DNA from: Nitrospira sp.
GTDB taxonomy: Bacteria; Nitrospirota; Nitrospiria; Nitrospirales; UBA8639
DNA length: 64,000 nucleotides
Reading direction: 5' to 3'
Assembly: GCA_011523385.1 (NCBI GenBank)
Contig: WTGX01000004.1
Coordinates: forward strand, 278,573 to 342,572
In this document: positions 32,805 to 41,802 of the stretch, piece by piece
How positions within the stretch are numbered: position 1 is the first letter of the stretch
Layout of the letters: every line of letters begins with the position of its first letter
Notes under the pieces: model-generated
Database searches by the model: none
The model's input: the letters and a program-made list of their open reading frames with translations, nothing else
What the model was told of the DNA's origin: nothing
Position numbers and translations under genes: made by a program

Positions 32805-34085
32805 TTATTCGGAAGAAACGGCCTGGACGGGCTCGGGTTCTTCTTCAGACAAGACTTCCAGTTTGCGGATCTGGACGCTTTTGATGGACCGGCTGTCGGC
32901 GTCCTGGATGGTCAGTTCACACCCCGCCACCTGAAGGGCCTCGCCGACCGACGGGATATGGCCGAGGTGCTGTTGAATGAGGCCGCTGATCGTGTAGAAG
33001 ACGACGTTTTCTTCTTTATCCAATTCTACTTTCAGAAATTCATTGATTTTGCGAACTTCCGTGCGTCCGCTCACCAGAATCTCATCTTTGCCGATCCGCT
33101 TGATCAGCTCCTCGGTGACGTCCGATTCATCGAGGATATCACCCACAACCTCTTCCAACACGTCTTCCGTGGTGACGATTCCCATGATTCCGCCGAATTC
33201 GTTCACCACGATCGCAATGTGGCGTTTCTCCTGCTGAAACTGCTTCAGCAAGGCACCTACCGGTTTGGAAATAGGAATGAAAAGCGGGGAAAGAGCCAAT
33301 TCCTTGAGCCGGGTCGTGCGATTTCCCTGGGCCAGTTCAACCAGGGCATGAGTACGATACAGAATGCCCGTGATGTTGTCCCGGATGCCGTCATAGACGG
33401 GAATTCGCGTATGTTTGATATTAAACAACTCCTCTTTGGCTTCGTCCAAGGAAAGATTGCCGTCCATGACGAACGTATCGATTCTCGGGGTCATCACGTC
33501 TCGCGCCGTGAGGTCGGTGAATTCGAAGACGTTTTTGATCATTTCCACTTTTTCGTTCTCAAGCACCCCGGCTTTGCCTCCGGCTTCGATTAAAATCTTC
33601 AATTCTTCTTTTGTCACGAACGGAACGGCCAGACCTCGTCCTCCGGTCAATTTCAGAATCAGGGGCTCCAACAGGAATAACGCCGGCGAGAAGAGTTTTT
33701 CCGCCCAATAGATCATATACGCGAAGAATTGGACGGCCGAGGACGCGTGCTTGGCGCACAGGGTTTTGGGAATAATTTCACCGAAGATCAACACAAAAAC
33801 CGTCAGCACTCCCGTCGCAACGGCAACCGCTTCGGACCCGAAATGTTCAAACGTAATCATGGAAATCAACGCGGCGGCCGTCAGGTTGACGACGTTGTTT
33901 CCGATCAGGATGGTCGAAAGCAATCGTTGGGGATTCTGTCTGAGGGAAAGCGCCAGGTTCGCAGCCCGGCGGCCTTCCTCTTTCATGGTTTGCAACCGGC
34001 TTTCGGAAAGGGAAAAAAACGCAATTTCCGCCCCCGAAAACAAGCCGGAGAACAGCAAGCAAATCACAATGGCGATGTATTCCAT
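32805..34085 (-). CDS. CNNM/CorC (HlyC) family membrane protein with CBS pair
   Basis: Integral membrane protein of the hemolysin-C/CorC group, linked to magnesium or cobalt homeostasis in characterised relatives. The 426-residue sequence has an N-terminal DUF21/CNNM domain with three to four hydrophobic segments (GLFSGAEIAFFSLSESR; FGEIIPKTLCA). A CBS pair follows (about 200-330; DVMTPRIDTFVMD; VVNEFGGIMGIVTTEDVLEEVVGDI), then the C-terminal CorC_HlyC domain (about 345-410). The acidic tail is unremarkable. The start ATG at 34085 has no strong ribosome site, but the first residues are the usual membrane start. A true cytolysin is unlikely. Confidence 0.88.
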   Translation of the reverse strand: MEYIAIVICLLFSGLFSGAEIAFFSLSESRLQTMKEEGRRAANLALSLRQNPQRLLSTILIGNNVVNLTAAALISMITFEHFGSEAVAVATGVLTVFVLIFGEIIPKTLCAKHASSAVQFFAYMIYWAEKLFSPALFLLEPLILKLTGGRGLAVPFVTKEELKILIEAGGKAGVLENEKVEMIKNVFEFTDLTARDVMTPRIDTFVMDGNLSLDEAKEELFNIKHTRIPVYDGIRDNITGILYRTHALVELAQGNRTTRLKELALSPLFIPISKPVGALLKQFQQEKRHIAIVVNEFGGIMGIVTTEDVLEEVVGDILDESDVTEELIKRIGKDEILVSGRTEVRKINEFLKVELDKEENVVFYTISGLIQQHLGHIPSVGEALQVAGCELTIQDADSRSIKSVQIRKLEVLSEEEPEPVQAVSSE

Positions 34086-34381
34086 GGGATCAAATCAGAG
34101 CAAATCTCTGATAGAGGGTAAAAGGGCCGAAAAGGCTAGAGAAATCACCCCTTTTGCTTTGTGCCGATCATGTGTTGGGAAAAAGGCAAAGAAAAACGAA
34201 GGAGGCGGGTAGAGGTTAATGCGCTGGTGACGGAAATATCGTCTGGGACCGTCGTCATCCATTGGATGTCAAGAATCCTAGCACAAGACTGAATTCCGTA
34301 TCAACAGGGCACTCGCATTTTTTACAACACTCCAGTCAACTACAACACCGGCTGAGCGACAACTGGAAGGAAGAGTGCATC

Positions 34382-35605
34382 TTACGAGGACGTCAACCTG
34401 TCGAATTTGTAGCTTTGTTTGCTCAGAACGGGAAACACCGTAAAGATGGGCGTGCTGTGCGGAATAAGACCCGTGTCCGTGCCCGGGCTCAAGGTCAGAT
34501 GGAGATTCACGAAATTAAAACTCAACCCTTCCTGCCAGGGTTGCGATTGGGCTTCCGCATAGGTCGGGACCTTGTCCGAGGCGTAGGAACGGGTCATCAA
34601 TCCCGCGCCGCCCTGAAGCCCGTATTCATACAGGTCCGGTGCGCCCTGGATCAGCACGGCCACCTTCGAGGCATCGAACCAGACCTTAAAATTGCAACTG
34701 ACCTGAATGAATGGCCCGAGACTGCCGGTATGTTCGAGCACCGCAAGCGGGTAGGCATATTCCGGCGGCACGTCCCCCGAAGCGGGAACGGATTTGGCGG
34801 GGAACTCGGCATCCTTGATCCCGGAGACGGACACGAACAAGAGATGCGGGTCATCCAGGGCGATGTCATAGACCTGCCCGTCATGATAACTGCACAGTTT
34901 GCCCATCTCGTACCGGAGCGGATACGAATATCCCATTTTTGCGTAAAAAATCCGAATGCCCGCGTCCAGCGGATCATCGGGGCGCCGGCTGATCTTCAGG
35001 TCGAAGGGAAGCATCATGTGAAACCCGTTCGTCCGAACGGCCATGAAAGGCGCGCAGGCGCCGGGAAATTCCTTGTGCAAGGCTTCATTGTCAGGCTCGA
35101 AGCGTTTGGGCGTACCGCCGAAATGCTGCGCGGTCTTGGCTTCCTTGGTCAGCCGGTACTTGTTCTGGTAATACGCACCGGCGCGCTTCTGGGCCAAGTC
35201 CAGAAAATAGTCGGGAAGGTCCGTTTCGACAATCAACGTGTGACGGTCGACGGACGCATTCCTGGAGGATTTCATGGCGTCGTTGTAGATGGCCAACTCG
35301 GCCGTGGTCTTCTGAATGTCATGCTCCAATTCCTGAGCCAACCCCGGGTCGAAGAACCGCGTGGTCGAGAGAATCTGGTGGGCCTTTTGGAGCAATTCCA
35401 ACTTGAGCGAATAGCGTTTGGGTTCCGGGGCAATGGCCTGGGTCGTGGCGATGAGCAAACTGAATTGTTCTTCAGGAGCAATCCCGAGCGCCGTCAGGTC
35501 CCGTTCGCGGAGAAACGCGATCGCCAACGGGCCAAACGCCTCTTCGCGGCGGAGACGTAACGTCAGCAGATAATTCAGATACGAACGAGCTTCATCCTGG
35601 GTCAT
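34382..35605 (-). CDS. Conserved-looking hypothetical protein, 407 residues
   Basis: Not recognised. The protein is soluble in appearance, with no signal peptide or membrane helix. The N-terminal third (about 1-135) is helical and rich in Leu/Glu (SYLNYLLTLRLRREEAFGP; LKLELLQKAHQIL). The remainder is mixed, with several aromatic beta-like stretches (GFHMMLPFDLKISRRPDDPLD; MGYSYPLRYEMGKLCSYHD; SCNFKVWFDASKVAVLIQGAPDLYEYGLQGG). AAAGG precedes the ATG at suitable spacing. Codon use matches the neighbours and the frame is long, so it is a real gene. It stands alone between the CNNM/CorC-type gene and a repeat-filled gap. No function is proposed. Confidence 0.7.
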   Translation of the reverse strand: MTQDEARSYLNYLLTLRLRREEAFGPLAIAFLRERDLTALGIAPEEQFSLLIATTQAIAPEPKRYSLKLELLQKAHQILSTTRFFDPGLAQELEHDIQKTTAELAIYNDAMKSSRNASVDRHTLIVETDLPDYFLDLAQKRAGAYYQNKYRLTKEAKTAQHFGGTPKRFEPDNEALHKEFPGACAPFMAVRTNGFHMMLPFDLKISRRPDDPLDAGIRIFYAKMGYSYPLRYEMGKLCSYHDGQVYDIALDDPHLLFVSVSGIKDAEFPAKSVPASGDVPPEYAYPLAVLEHTGSLGPFIQVSCNFKVWFDASKVAVLIQGAPDLYEYGLQGGAGLMTRSYASDKVPTYAEAQSQPWQEGLSFNFVNLHLTLSPGTDTGLIPHSTPIFTVFPVLSKQSYKFDRLTSS

Positions 35606-35636
35606 GGTTGGAACCTTTGGTCATGCCTTCCTCTTT

Positions 35637-35767
35637 CCCCTCCTTTGTAAGGAGGGGCGAGGGGAGGTAGAAGCTATTCCTGGAGAGCTTTTGCGCAGTT
35701 ATTTTTCCCAGTGGCAGCCGCGACAAGACGACTCTACCCCACCTGACCTCCCCTTACAAAGGGGAGG
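35637..35767. repeat. Long dispersed inverted repeat (CTCCCCTTACAAAGGGGAG family), copy 2
   Basis: The two halves of the unit seen at 7714-7814 occur here in swapped order, with CCCCTCCTTTGTAAGGAGGGG first and CTCTACCCCACCTGACC plus CTCCCCTTACAAAGGGGAGG second, about 60 bases apart. The rest of the 400-base gap up to the next gene (35768-36005) shows no supported feature. Confidence 0.8.
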
Positions 35768-36005
35768 AAACAGACAGCTAGTCCAAGGCTGACACACCCT
35801 CTCATTCAAATGGTCAACGACCAAACATTCGCAATTCTAAGGAAACCGGATTGGCCAGGACAAGGGGAGGGGCGGGCCGGTGAAGAGGCCACGTATAAAA
35901 CGTTACAAAATACTACGGGACAGACTCTGAACGGGACTCTCATTGAGGAATGATAGATCCATCCATTGCCTTGTTCACTGAGATGCTGTGTGGTACTATC
36001 CGGCG

Positions 36006-36281
36006 ATGTCCATGCTCGCATTCGACACACACAAGGCAGTAAAGGCCCTCAAGGATGCCGGGTTCGACGACTCCAAAGCCGAGGCCGTGGTCGCCACTGT
36101 GGGCGACGCCATCGGCGGCGATATCGCCACCAAAGCCGATATCGCAGAATTACAAGCGACCACCAAAGCCGATATCGCTGAATTGCGCGCCGAGATATAC
36201 CGCCTTGTGCTGACGGCGGTCGTGTCGATCATCGGCTTGACGACTGGTCTCACAGTCGCACTGGTCAAACTTCTTCCGTAG
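36006..36281 (+). CDS. Small coiled-coil protein with C-terminal membrane helix (DUF1640-like)
   Basis: A 91-residue protein resembling the bacterial DUF1640 group. The N-terminus FDTHKAVKALKDAGFDDSKAEAVV is characteristic. A short coiled coil follows, with the repeated element TKADIAEL (two copies, encoded by a near-perfect 27-base DNA repeat), then one hydrophobic helix (LVLTAVVSIIGLTTGLTVALV) at the C-terminus. The coiled coil faces the cytoplasm or periplasm; orientation is not clear. In related genes the number of TKADIAEL-type repeats varies. Function is unknown. The start could be either of two ATGs two codons apart. The gene stands alone upstream of mutS2. Confidence 0.72.
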   Translation: MSMLAFDTHKAVKALKDAGFDDSKAEAVVATVGDAIGGDIATKADIAELQATTKADIAELRAEIYRLVLTAVVSIIGLTTGLTVALVKLLP

Positions 36282-36419
36282 TTTTCTCAGACATTTCCAT
36301 CTCTCCATCCTCCTCGCCTCTTGTCTCACGTCTTCTTGTGGTGGGGTATCGGACACGCACCAACCCACTGGTTGACGGTATCAGACAGCATCAGACAGCA
36401 TGTGTCACCACCATTATTA

Positions 36420-36467
36420 ACGGATACCGGAAGGTTGACTAGGGTGACGCTTTATGATTTGAAGCAG
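36420..36467. repeat. 48-bp dispersed repeat upstream of mutS2
   Basis: Matches 47157-47204, upstream of the MmeI-like gene, at 43 of 48 positions. The shared core reads CGGATACCGGAAGGTTGACT followed by GGTGACGCTT. It is not palindromic and lies 29 bases before mutS2. A promoter role is possible (TTGACT) but no good -10 is present. Confidence 0.7.
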
Positions 36468-36496
36468 AAAAGGTTCGGTTAGATCCGCAAATTCTC

Positions 36497-38905
36497 GTGT
36501 CAGACCATAATTCAGAAACGCAACAAGCCCTTGAATGGCCGCAAGTCCTGGAGGCGTTGGCCGCACAGGCGCATTCGGCCTTGGGAGCCGGGTTGTGCCG
36601 GCGATTGCCGTTGGAGGACTCGCTCGAACGTGCGCAGCGTCGCATGCAGGAAACTACGGAAATGCTCGAGCTGTCCCATGCGCCCGTGCCGTTTCCCGCC
36701 GTGCAATTCGAAGACTCGTCGCAAGCCCTGCGCAAGGCGGAAAAAGGGGGAACGCTTGACCTCAAAACACTGCGAGCCCTCTCCGTCCTGATCCACGTGG
36801 CCGCGGCAGTCCGGCGCTGTCTTATAGTGAATCAACAAATCGCGCCGGCCCTGTTTGTCTATTACGCATCCCTGCCGGACCTGTCCGAACTGCGACGCGA
36901 GATCGACCGTTGCGTGAGCGAAGAAGGGGAAATGCTCGGTCAGGCCTCGCCGGCCCTGGCCGACGCACTTCGCGTGGCTCAGGGCTTGAAGCAACGCATC
37001 CGCCGGCGCGCGGAAAACATGGTGGCGTCCTCACGGTACCGGGAGTTGCTGCAGGAACCCTATTATGCCCAACGGGAGAACCGGTACGTGCTGCCGGTCA
37101 AGGCTGAGCGCCAGCATGATCTCCCCGGAATCGTGCATGATATGTCGGCCAGCGGCGCCACGGTGTTCATGGAACCCCGCGAACTCATCGACCTGAACAA
37201 CGAGATGAAAGTCGCCGAGCTTCAGGTTGCCCGTGAAATCAACCGGCTTCTGCAAGAGCTCACGGCCCTGGTCGTGGAACGCCTGCACGGCCTCCGAAAC
37301 CTGCTGCACGTCCTGACCGGTCTGGACTGCATCGGCGCCAAGGCGCGACTGAGCACCCGTATGAACGGCACGCCGGTCCATCTCAATACGGACGGGCACG
37401 TTCGTTTGTGGAAGGCCCGGCATCCCTTGCTGCTGTTGACCAAAGAGGAAGTGGTGGCCAACGACGTCATGTTTGAAAAGGATTCCGCCGTCCTGGTGAT
37501 TTCCGGTCCCAATACCGGCGGGAAGACCGTGCTGCTGAAGCTGTTGGGCCTCTGTAGCCTGATGGTGCGGGGCGGGCTTCATCTGCCCGCCGGGGACGGG
37601 TCGGAAATGGCGTTCTTTGAGGACACCTTCGCGGACATCGGCGACGCGCAGGACCTGACCAAAGACCTGTCCAGTTTTTCCGCTCACGTCAGAAAAATAA
37701 TCGGTCTCCTCAAGAGCATCGAACACCGCACCGGCGAGTACCCGCACACCCTGGTGCTCCTGGACGAAGTCATCAGTTCGACCGATCCCGCCGAAGGCGC
37801 GGCCCTGGCCGAAGCGCTTCTCCGCCGGTTCGCCGAACTCAACGTCAAGGTCGTGGTGACCACGCATTACAATTCATTGAAAACCCTGGCTCTCTCGACG
37901 CCGGGCTTTCTGAACGCCAGCCTGGAATTCGACGTGAACACCCTGGCTCCGACCTACCGGTTCATTCCGGACATCCCGGGCGGCTCTTCCGCGCTCGACA
38001 TCGCCGGTCGACTGGGCATGGATTCGTCGATTCTCGACGAAGCCCTCAGCCTGGTCCGTCAAGAAGACCGCCAACTCGATCATATCTTCGCGGACCTGCA
38101 ACAGACTCATCAGGCGTTGAAAGAAGAACTGGAACACGCCCGGACTCAACGCGAGGACGCCGGCCGTGAGGCCGCGGAAGCCCGGACGATTGCCGAACGG
38201 CTCCGTTCCGCCGAACGCGAAGAAATCAAGAAAATGAAAAAGAAGTTCCGGGAGGAATTGTCAACCGCACGTACGGAGATTCGCCGGGTCACCGAGTCGC
38301 TGCAACGGCGGAAGACGTGGACGCAGGCGCAGGAAGCGCAGCATGGGTTGCAACTCGTCGAGGACTCCATGAACCGGCACGCGTCTCCGGAGACCGTTCC
38401 GGTGGAATCGCTTGCAGAAGGCGATATTGTGGAAATCGTCAACCTGGACACGCTGGGGAGGTTGCTCGAAAAGCCCGAAGGCAAGAAAACCGTTCGGGTG
38501 AAAGTCGGGGCATCCGAGATGTCCGTCCACGTGGAACGGCTCGTGGGAATTGGAAAAGGGGAGGGGGTATCCGAAACGGTTTCGCAATCGGCGCAACCCG
38601 TCCCTCGCGCCTCGAAACCGGGCCGGCCCAACGAGAGTGCGTCGGCATCCACTGTGGCGCCGGGTTTCGCCGGCATCGACCTGCGTGGGCACACCGCGGA
38701 AGAAGCGCTGGAAACACTGACGGCTCAGTTGGATCAGGCCTTGCTTTGCAACGCCAAATCGATCCGGATTATTCACGGGCACGGGACCGGAAAACTCAAG
38801 ACCGCGATCCGGCAATTTCTCGCACAATCAGCCTACGTCACGGCGTTTCGACCGGGAGCCCGGGAAGAAGGCGGCGACGGCGTGACGATGGCGGAGTTGA
38901 CCTAG
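36497..38905 (+). CDS. mutS2: MutS2-type ATPase / endonuclease (Smr domain)
   Basis: Member of the MutS2 family, which in characterised bacteria suppresses recombination or rescues collided ribosomes. The 802-residue protein has the MutS core and clamp (about 1-320) and an ABC ATPase with Walker A GPNTGGKT near residues 336-343. A Walker B-like VLLDEVISSTDPAEG lies near 418. A long coiled coil (about 520-630) is followed by a KOW-like segment and a C-terminal Smr nuclease domain (DLRGHTAEEAL...HGHGTGKLKTAIRQFL). The LDLR-type motif often found in nucleolytic Smr domains reads IDLRG here. Translation starts at GTG 36497; no ATG is better placed. It converges with queG. Confidence 0.94.
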   Translation: MSDHNSETQQALEWPQVLEALAAQAHSALGAGLCRRLPLEDSLERAQRRMQETTEMLELSHAPVPFPAVQFEDSSQALRKAEKGGTLDLKTLRALSVLIHVAAAVRRCLIVNQQIAPALFVYYASLPDLSELRREIDRCVSEEGEMLGQASPALADALRVAQGLKQRIRRRAENMVASSRYRELLQEPYYAQRENRYVLPVKAERQHDLPGIVHDMSASGATVFMEPRELIDLNNEMKVAELQVAREINRLLQELTALVVERLHGLRNLLHVLTGLDCIGAKARLSTRMNGTPVHLNTDGHVRLWKARHPLLLLTKEEVVANDVMFEKDSAVLVISGPNTGGKTVLLKLLGLCSLMVRGGLHLPAGDGSEMAFFEDTFADIGDAQDLTKDLSSFSAHVRKIIGLLKSIEHRTGEYPHTLVLLDEVISSTDPAEGAALAEALLRRFAELNVKVVVTTHYNSLKTLALSTPGFLNASLEFDVNTLAPTYRFIPDIPGGSSALDIAGRLGMDSSILDEALSLVRQEDRQLDHIFADLQQTHQALKEELEHARTQREDAGREAAEARTIAERLRSAEREEIKKMKKKFREELSTARTEIRRVTESLQRRKTWTQAQEAQHGLQLVEDSMNRHASPETVPVESLAEGDIVEIVNLDTLGRLLEKPEGKKTVRVKVGASEMSVHVERLVGIGKGEGVSETVSQSAQPVPRASKPGRPNESASASTVAPGFAGIDLRGHTAEEALETLTAQLDQALLCNAKSIRIIHGHGTGKLKTAIRQFLAQSAYVTAFRPGAREEGGDGVTMAELT

Positions 38906-38931
38906 TCAGGATTCCTCATCGGGCTCGCCAG

Positions 38932-39924
38932 TCAGGACGTTCGAGACTTGGGTTCATTAGCCCTGGCAATGGCCACGTTGCGTTGGAATCCCCCGAATTT
39001 TGCGCGCCGGATAGGGGAGCGGGCAAACGTCCGGGAAAATTCCTCCTCGCTTAAGGCCGAAAGCCGGGCCAGGTTCGGACCCCGCGTCAACTCGGTGGGA
39101 TGCACGGCCGGTTCGTCCGTTGCCGGAGCGAAGGCGTTATACGGGCACACGTCCAGACAATCATCACAACCGAAGATGCGGTTGCCCATTCGAGCCTGAA
39201 GGTCCGGGGCCAGCGAATCCCGGTCTCCGCGGTATTCGATCGTGACGTAAGACAGACACTTCGTGGCATCGACCACGTAGGGATCGACAATGGCCCCGGT
39301 CGGACAGGCGCGAATGCACAGGGTACACGTCCCGCACAGGTCGGCCCCGGGTTCGTCAGGCTCCAACATTGCCGTGGTCAAAATTTCTCCCAGCAGCAAC
39401 CACGATCCGAAGGCAGGGGAAACGAGGTTGGAATGTTTGCCGATCCACCCCAGGCCGGCCCGTTGCGCCCAGAATTTCTCCATCACCGGACCCGTGTCCA
39501 CGTAACTGCGCGTGGAACAATCCGGCTCGAGTGATTGGAGTGCCCGTTCCAATGCCTTGAGTTTTTTCTTGAACAGGCGATGGTAATCCTCACCCCAGGC
39601 ATACCGGGCGATCCGTCCGTTTCCCCGCCGCTCATCCGGAGCCGCACCGGTCCAGTAATTGAGACCGACGGAAAGGATCGACCGGCAGTTCGGCAATACT
39701 TGCAGAGGATCGGCACGCCGTTCGGGGTTGCGTCCCATCCAGGCCATCGTCCCGTGGCAACCTTGGGCCAACCAATGTCGCAGGCGCTCGAAAAGACTTG
39801 TAGGGGAAGGACTCTCCCGAGAGGATTCCCCGGATTGGTGAGGCGCAGGGACGCGGGCGATGCCCACCGCATCAAACCCCTGCTCAAGAGCGGCCTGTTT
39901 CAGAAGACGGGTGGTTGACGACAC
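38932..39924 (-). CDS. queG: Epoxyqueuosine reductase
   Basis: Reduces epoxyqueuosine in tRNA to queuosine, using cobalamin and two [4Fe-4S] clusters. The 330-residue protein has the N-terminal cobalamin-binding part (GFDAVGIARV...GLNYW). Two ferredoxin-like cysteine motifs follow: CGTCTLCIRACPTGAI and CDDCLDVCPYN. The DUF1730-type segment with RYAWGEDYH and the conserved Cys in LDATKCLSY-like KCLSYVTIEYRG also agree. It lacks the C-terminal HEAT-repeat tail of longer homologues, ending soon after the second cluster motif, which is common. It converges with mutS2. Confidence 0.92.
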   Translation of the reverse strand: MSSTTRLLKQAALEQGFDAVGIARVPAPHQSGESSRESPSPTSLFERLRHWLAQGCHGTMAWMGRNPERRADPLQVLPNCRSILSVGLNYWTGAAPDERRGNGRIARYAWGEDYHRLFKKKLKALERALQSLEPDCSTRSYVDTGPVMEKFWAQRAGLGWIGKHSNLVSPAFGSWLLLGEILTTAMLEPDEPGADLCGTCTLCIRACPTGAIVDPYVVDATKCLSYVTIEYRGDRDSLAPDLQARMGNRIFGCDDCLDVCPYNAFAPATDEPAVHPTELTRGPNLARLSALSEEEFSRTFARSPIRRAKFGGFQRNVAIARANEPKSRTS

Positions 39925-39990
39925 GCAGTTTCTCCCTCTCCTTGCGGGAGAGGGTTGGGGTGAGGGGGACGAGTGAACGTGATCGCCCTG

Positions 39991-40380
39991 CTAATCTTTA
40001 TAGATTTTTTTCGGTTGGGTGACCATGGGTTGGCTGTCGCCGCACGTAAACATCACGCTGAACCGGGCCGAACAATTATCCGTACCGCACGGACCACAGG
40101 AGCCCACGATCCTGGTTTTCCAGTCGGTTTTGTCTTCGTCGATGGCGCAGCGTGTCTTGCCGCCCCTGGAGACATCGACCCACGGGTCGTCATAGCCCGG
40201 AAAATTTGCGACCGTGCATCCTGAGGGGATCGGCACCTCACAGGTGCGGCCCTGTTCTCCCTTGACCATGCCCAGGTTGCAGATCGATTCGGTCCGGGGT
40301 TCGGCATGGGCCACCGTGCCATTCATGAACAGGATTCCGCTTGCGACAATGACCAGAGACCATAACGAGCGTTTCATCAT
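39991..40380 (-). CDS. Small secreted cysteine-rich hypothetical protein
   Basis: A 129-residue protein with a clear signal peptide (MMKRSLWSLVIVASGILFM, cleavage after VAHA). The mature part has eight cysteines (CNLG, TCEVP, GCTV, RCAID, SCGPCG, NCSA, FTCGD), suggesting a disulfide-stabilised periplasmic protein. The SCGPCGTDNC stretch is not a CxxCH haem site because no His follows. No family was recognised. It ends with a basic tail QPKKIYKD. Its neighbours offer no functional clue. Confidence 0.65.
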   Translation of the reverse strand: MMKRSLWSLVIVASGILFMNGTVAHAEPRTESICNLGMVKGEQGRTCEVPIPSGCTVANFPGYDDPWVDVSRGGKTRCAIDEDKTDWKTRIVGSCGPCGTDNCSARFSVMFTCGDSQPMVTQPKKIYKD

Positions 40381-40505
40381 CCGAGTCCTCTTTCAAACGT
40401 TCATATTCCCGAAACACCAAAGATTTTCTCTACCATAAAACGCTTCGATCACAAGAGCAAGTCCTCTCCGTCTATCATCCCTGTAAATGTTCAGTCATCC
40501 GAATA

Positions 40506-40530
40506 GCGCGATAAGATCGCGCGGCTACAA
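40506..40530. repeat. Palindromic repeat (TGTAGC family), single hairpin
   Basis: GCGCGATAAGATCGCGC followed by GGCTACAA. It belongs to the same family as 42509-42532 and 44872-44895, here in reverse orientation, and lies 18 bases beyond the 3' end of the carboxylate-amine ligase gene, where the hairpin could protect the transcript end. Confidence 0.75.
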
Positions 40531-40548
40531 ATAAGAAGAGACCGTCAA

Positions 40549-41691
40549 CTACTCTTGACAATTCCCCATTGTTTCCCGAATGACCAGGTCGGCAACGGAA
40601 CGTAAGGCTTCGGCCACACTGTCGCCTTCGAGCCGGCGCAGCCGAAAGTGATCGATCTGCAGGTCCGCGCCGGTGCCCTCCTTGATGATGGTGAGAGAAT
40701 GGCGCAATTCCGCCTCGCAGCCAAGCGCCTTGGCATCCTCGGTGAGATCCTCGACGAGCGCCGCCAGGCAATCATTGATGTCGATACGCCCACCCAAGGC
40801 GGTATCGCCAAAAAACGCCAGTACGCCGTAACGCGCAGCCAACCACCGGTTCTCGGCAATGATTTCGGAAGGCAGTTCCGGCGGCAGCCCGTTTTCGCTG
40901 TCCTGTCGAAGCAGTTTGCGGATAAGAGAAGCATACACCGCCGCCACGGCGAGGGCGTCGTCAGGGCTGGTGCAGACGTCACAGATACGCAACTCGATCG
41001 TGGGATATTTCGGCGATGGGCGGAGGTCCCACCACAACTCGCTGCCGTTATCGATGAACTTGAGAGACTGGTACGTTTCCAGCAGGCTTTCGTAATCACG
41101 TCGCGAGGAAAACGCCGGCGGGAGACCGAACCGCGGCACCGCACTCAAGAGGTTCAGCCGGTAGGACTTGAACCCGGTCTCCCGTCCCGTGCTGAATGGT
41201 GACGACGCGGACAGGGCATTCAGTAACGGGAGGTAGCGACGTAAGGCGGTCATGACCCGGATACGCGATTCAGGGTCGCCGAATCCGGCGTGAATGTGCA
41301 TGCCGCTCACGAGAAAAGACCGTCGCTCCTGGTAGGTAATCGCGAAACGCTGATACCGCTCCTGCGGCGTCGGCAGTTGCGCCCGCCAGTCGGCGAACGG
41401 ATGCGTGGACGACGCGATCACGGCGACGTTATGTTGCCGCGCGGCGTCGATCACCAACCGGCGCGTCTCGGTCAGCGCTTCGCGCAATTCGATGAAGTTC
41501 CCGCAGACCCGGGTATTGGTCTCGATTTGAGAACGCAGAAATTCGTGCACCACGGTGTGGAGACCGCTGGCGCGCTCGCAGGTTTCGAAAATCGCCGGAT
41601 CGGGGTCGGCAATCAGGTCCCGCGACTTGGGATCGACCAGGAAAAACTCCTCTTCAACTCCGAGCGTGATATTCAAGTCGTTGCCGGTCAT
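40549..41691 (-). CDS. GCS2-type carboxylate-amine ligase (YbdK-like)
   Basis: Member of the glutamate-cysteine ligase family 2, enzymes that join an amine to the carboxylate of an amino acid with ATP. The 380-residue protein carries LGVEEEFFLVDP at the N-terminus, GMHIHAGFGDPE in the active-site region (about 130-141), ELWWDLRPSPKYPTIELRICDVC (about 215) and a C-terminal EGTGADLQIDHFR segment. Substrate is not decided by sequence; weak glutamate-cysteine ligase activity is known for YbdK. Two starts are possible: ATG 41691 (called) or a GTG six codons earlier. A 51-bp element overlapping this start also precedes the PIN gene at 45527-46021. Confidence 0.88.
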   Translation of the reverse strand: MTGNDLNITLGVEEEFFLVDPKSRDLIADPDPAIFETCERASGLHTVVHEFLRSQIETNTRVCGNFIELREALTETRRLVIDAARQHNVAVIASSTHPFADWRAQLPTPQERYQRFAITYQERRSFLVSGMHIHAGFGDPESRIRVMTALRRYLPLLNALSASSPFSTGRETGFKSYRLNLLSAVPRFGLPPAFSSRRDYESLLETYQSLKFIDNGSELWWDLRPSPKYPTIELRICDVCTSPDDALAVAAVYASLIRKLLRQDSENGLPPELPSEIIAENRWLAARYGVLAFFGDTALGGRIDINDCLAALVEDLTEDAKALGCEAELRHSLTIIKEGTGADLQIDHFRLRRLEGDSVAEALRSVADLVIRETMGNCQE

Positions 41692-41736
41692 CCCGGCAAC
41701 ATACCGCACTCACCGCGTGTGGAACAAGACAAGAAT
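41686..41736 (-). repeat. 51-bp start-region element, copy 1
   Basis: About 82 percent identical to 46016-46066 (42 of 51 positions by eye). In both copies the element ends exactly at the ATG of the following minus-strand gene and contains an in-frame GTG six codons before it, encoding VRYVA-x-MT. The two genes that follow are unrelated. Confidence 0.75.
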
Positions 41737-41758
41737 GACGCAGAAAGAAAATCAACAG

Positions 41759-41802
41759 TTTGACATGTGAAGAACATGCAAGTATGTTTATCACATGTCA
41801 AA
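41759..41802 (+). promoter_or_regulatory. Operator-promoter of the first vapBC-type pair, nested palindromes
   Basis: Perfect 12-base inverted arms TTTGACATGTGA (41759-41770) and TCACATGTCAAA (41791-41802) enclose a second palindrome AACAT-GCAAGT-ATGTT (41773-41788). A near-consensus promoter is embedded: TTGACA (41760-41765), 17 bases, TATGTT (41783-41788). Predicted transcription would start at or beside the antitoxin ATG (41795), giving a leaderless message. This is the expected layout for autoregulation by the ribbon-helix-helix antitoxin. Confidence 0.75.

Noticed and set aside
34262..35560. A plus-strand frame of 432 codons opposite the 407-residue hypothetical protein
   Set aside because: Both strands are open here. 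The minus strand has a ribosome site and a more natural amino-acid composition, so it is preferred, though this is the least certain of the strand choices.
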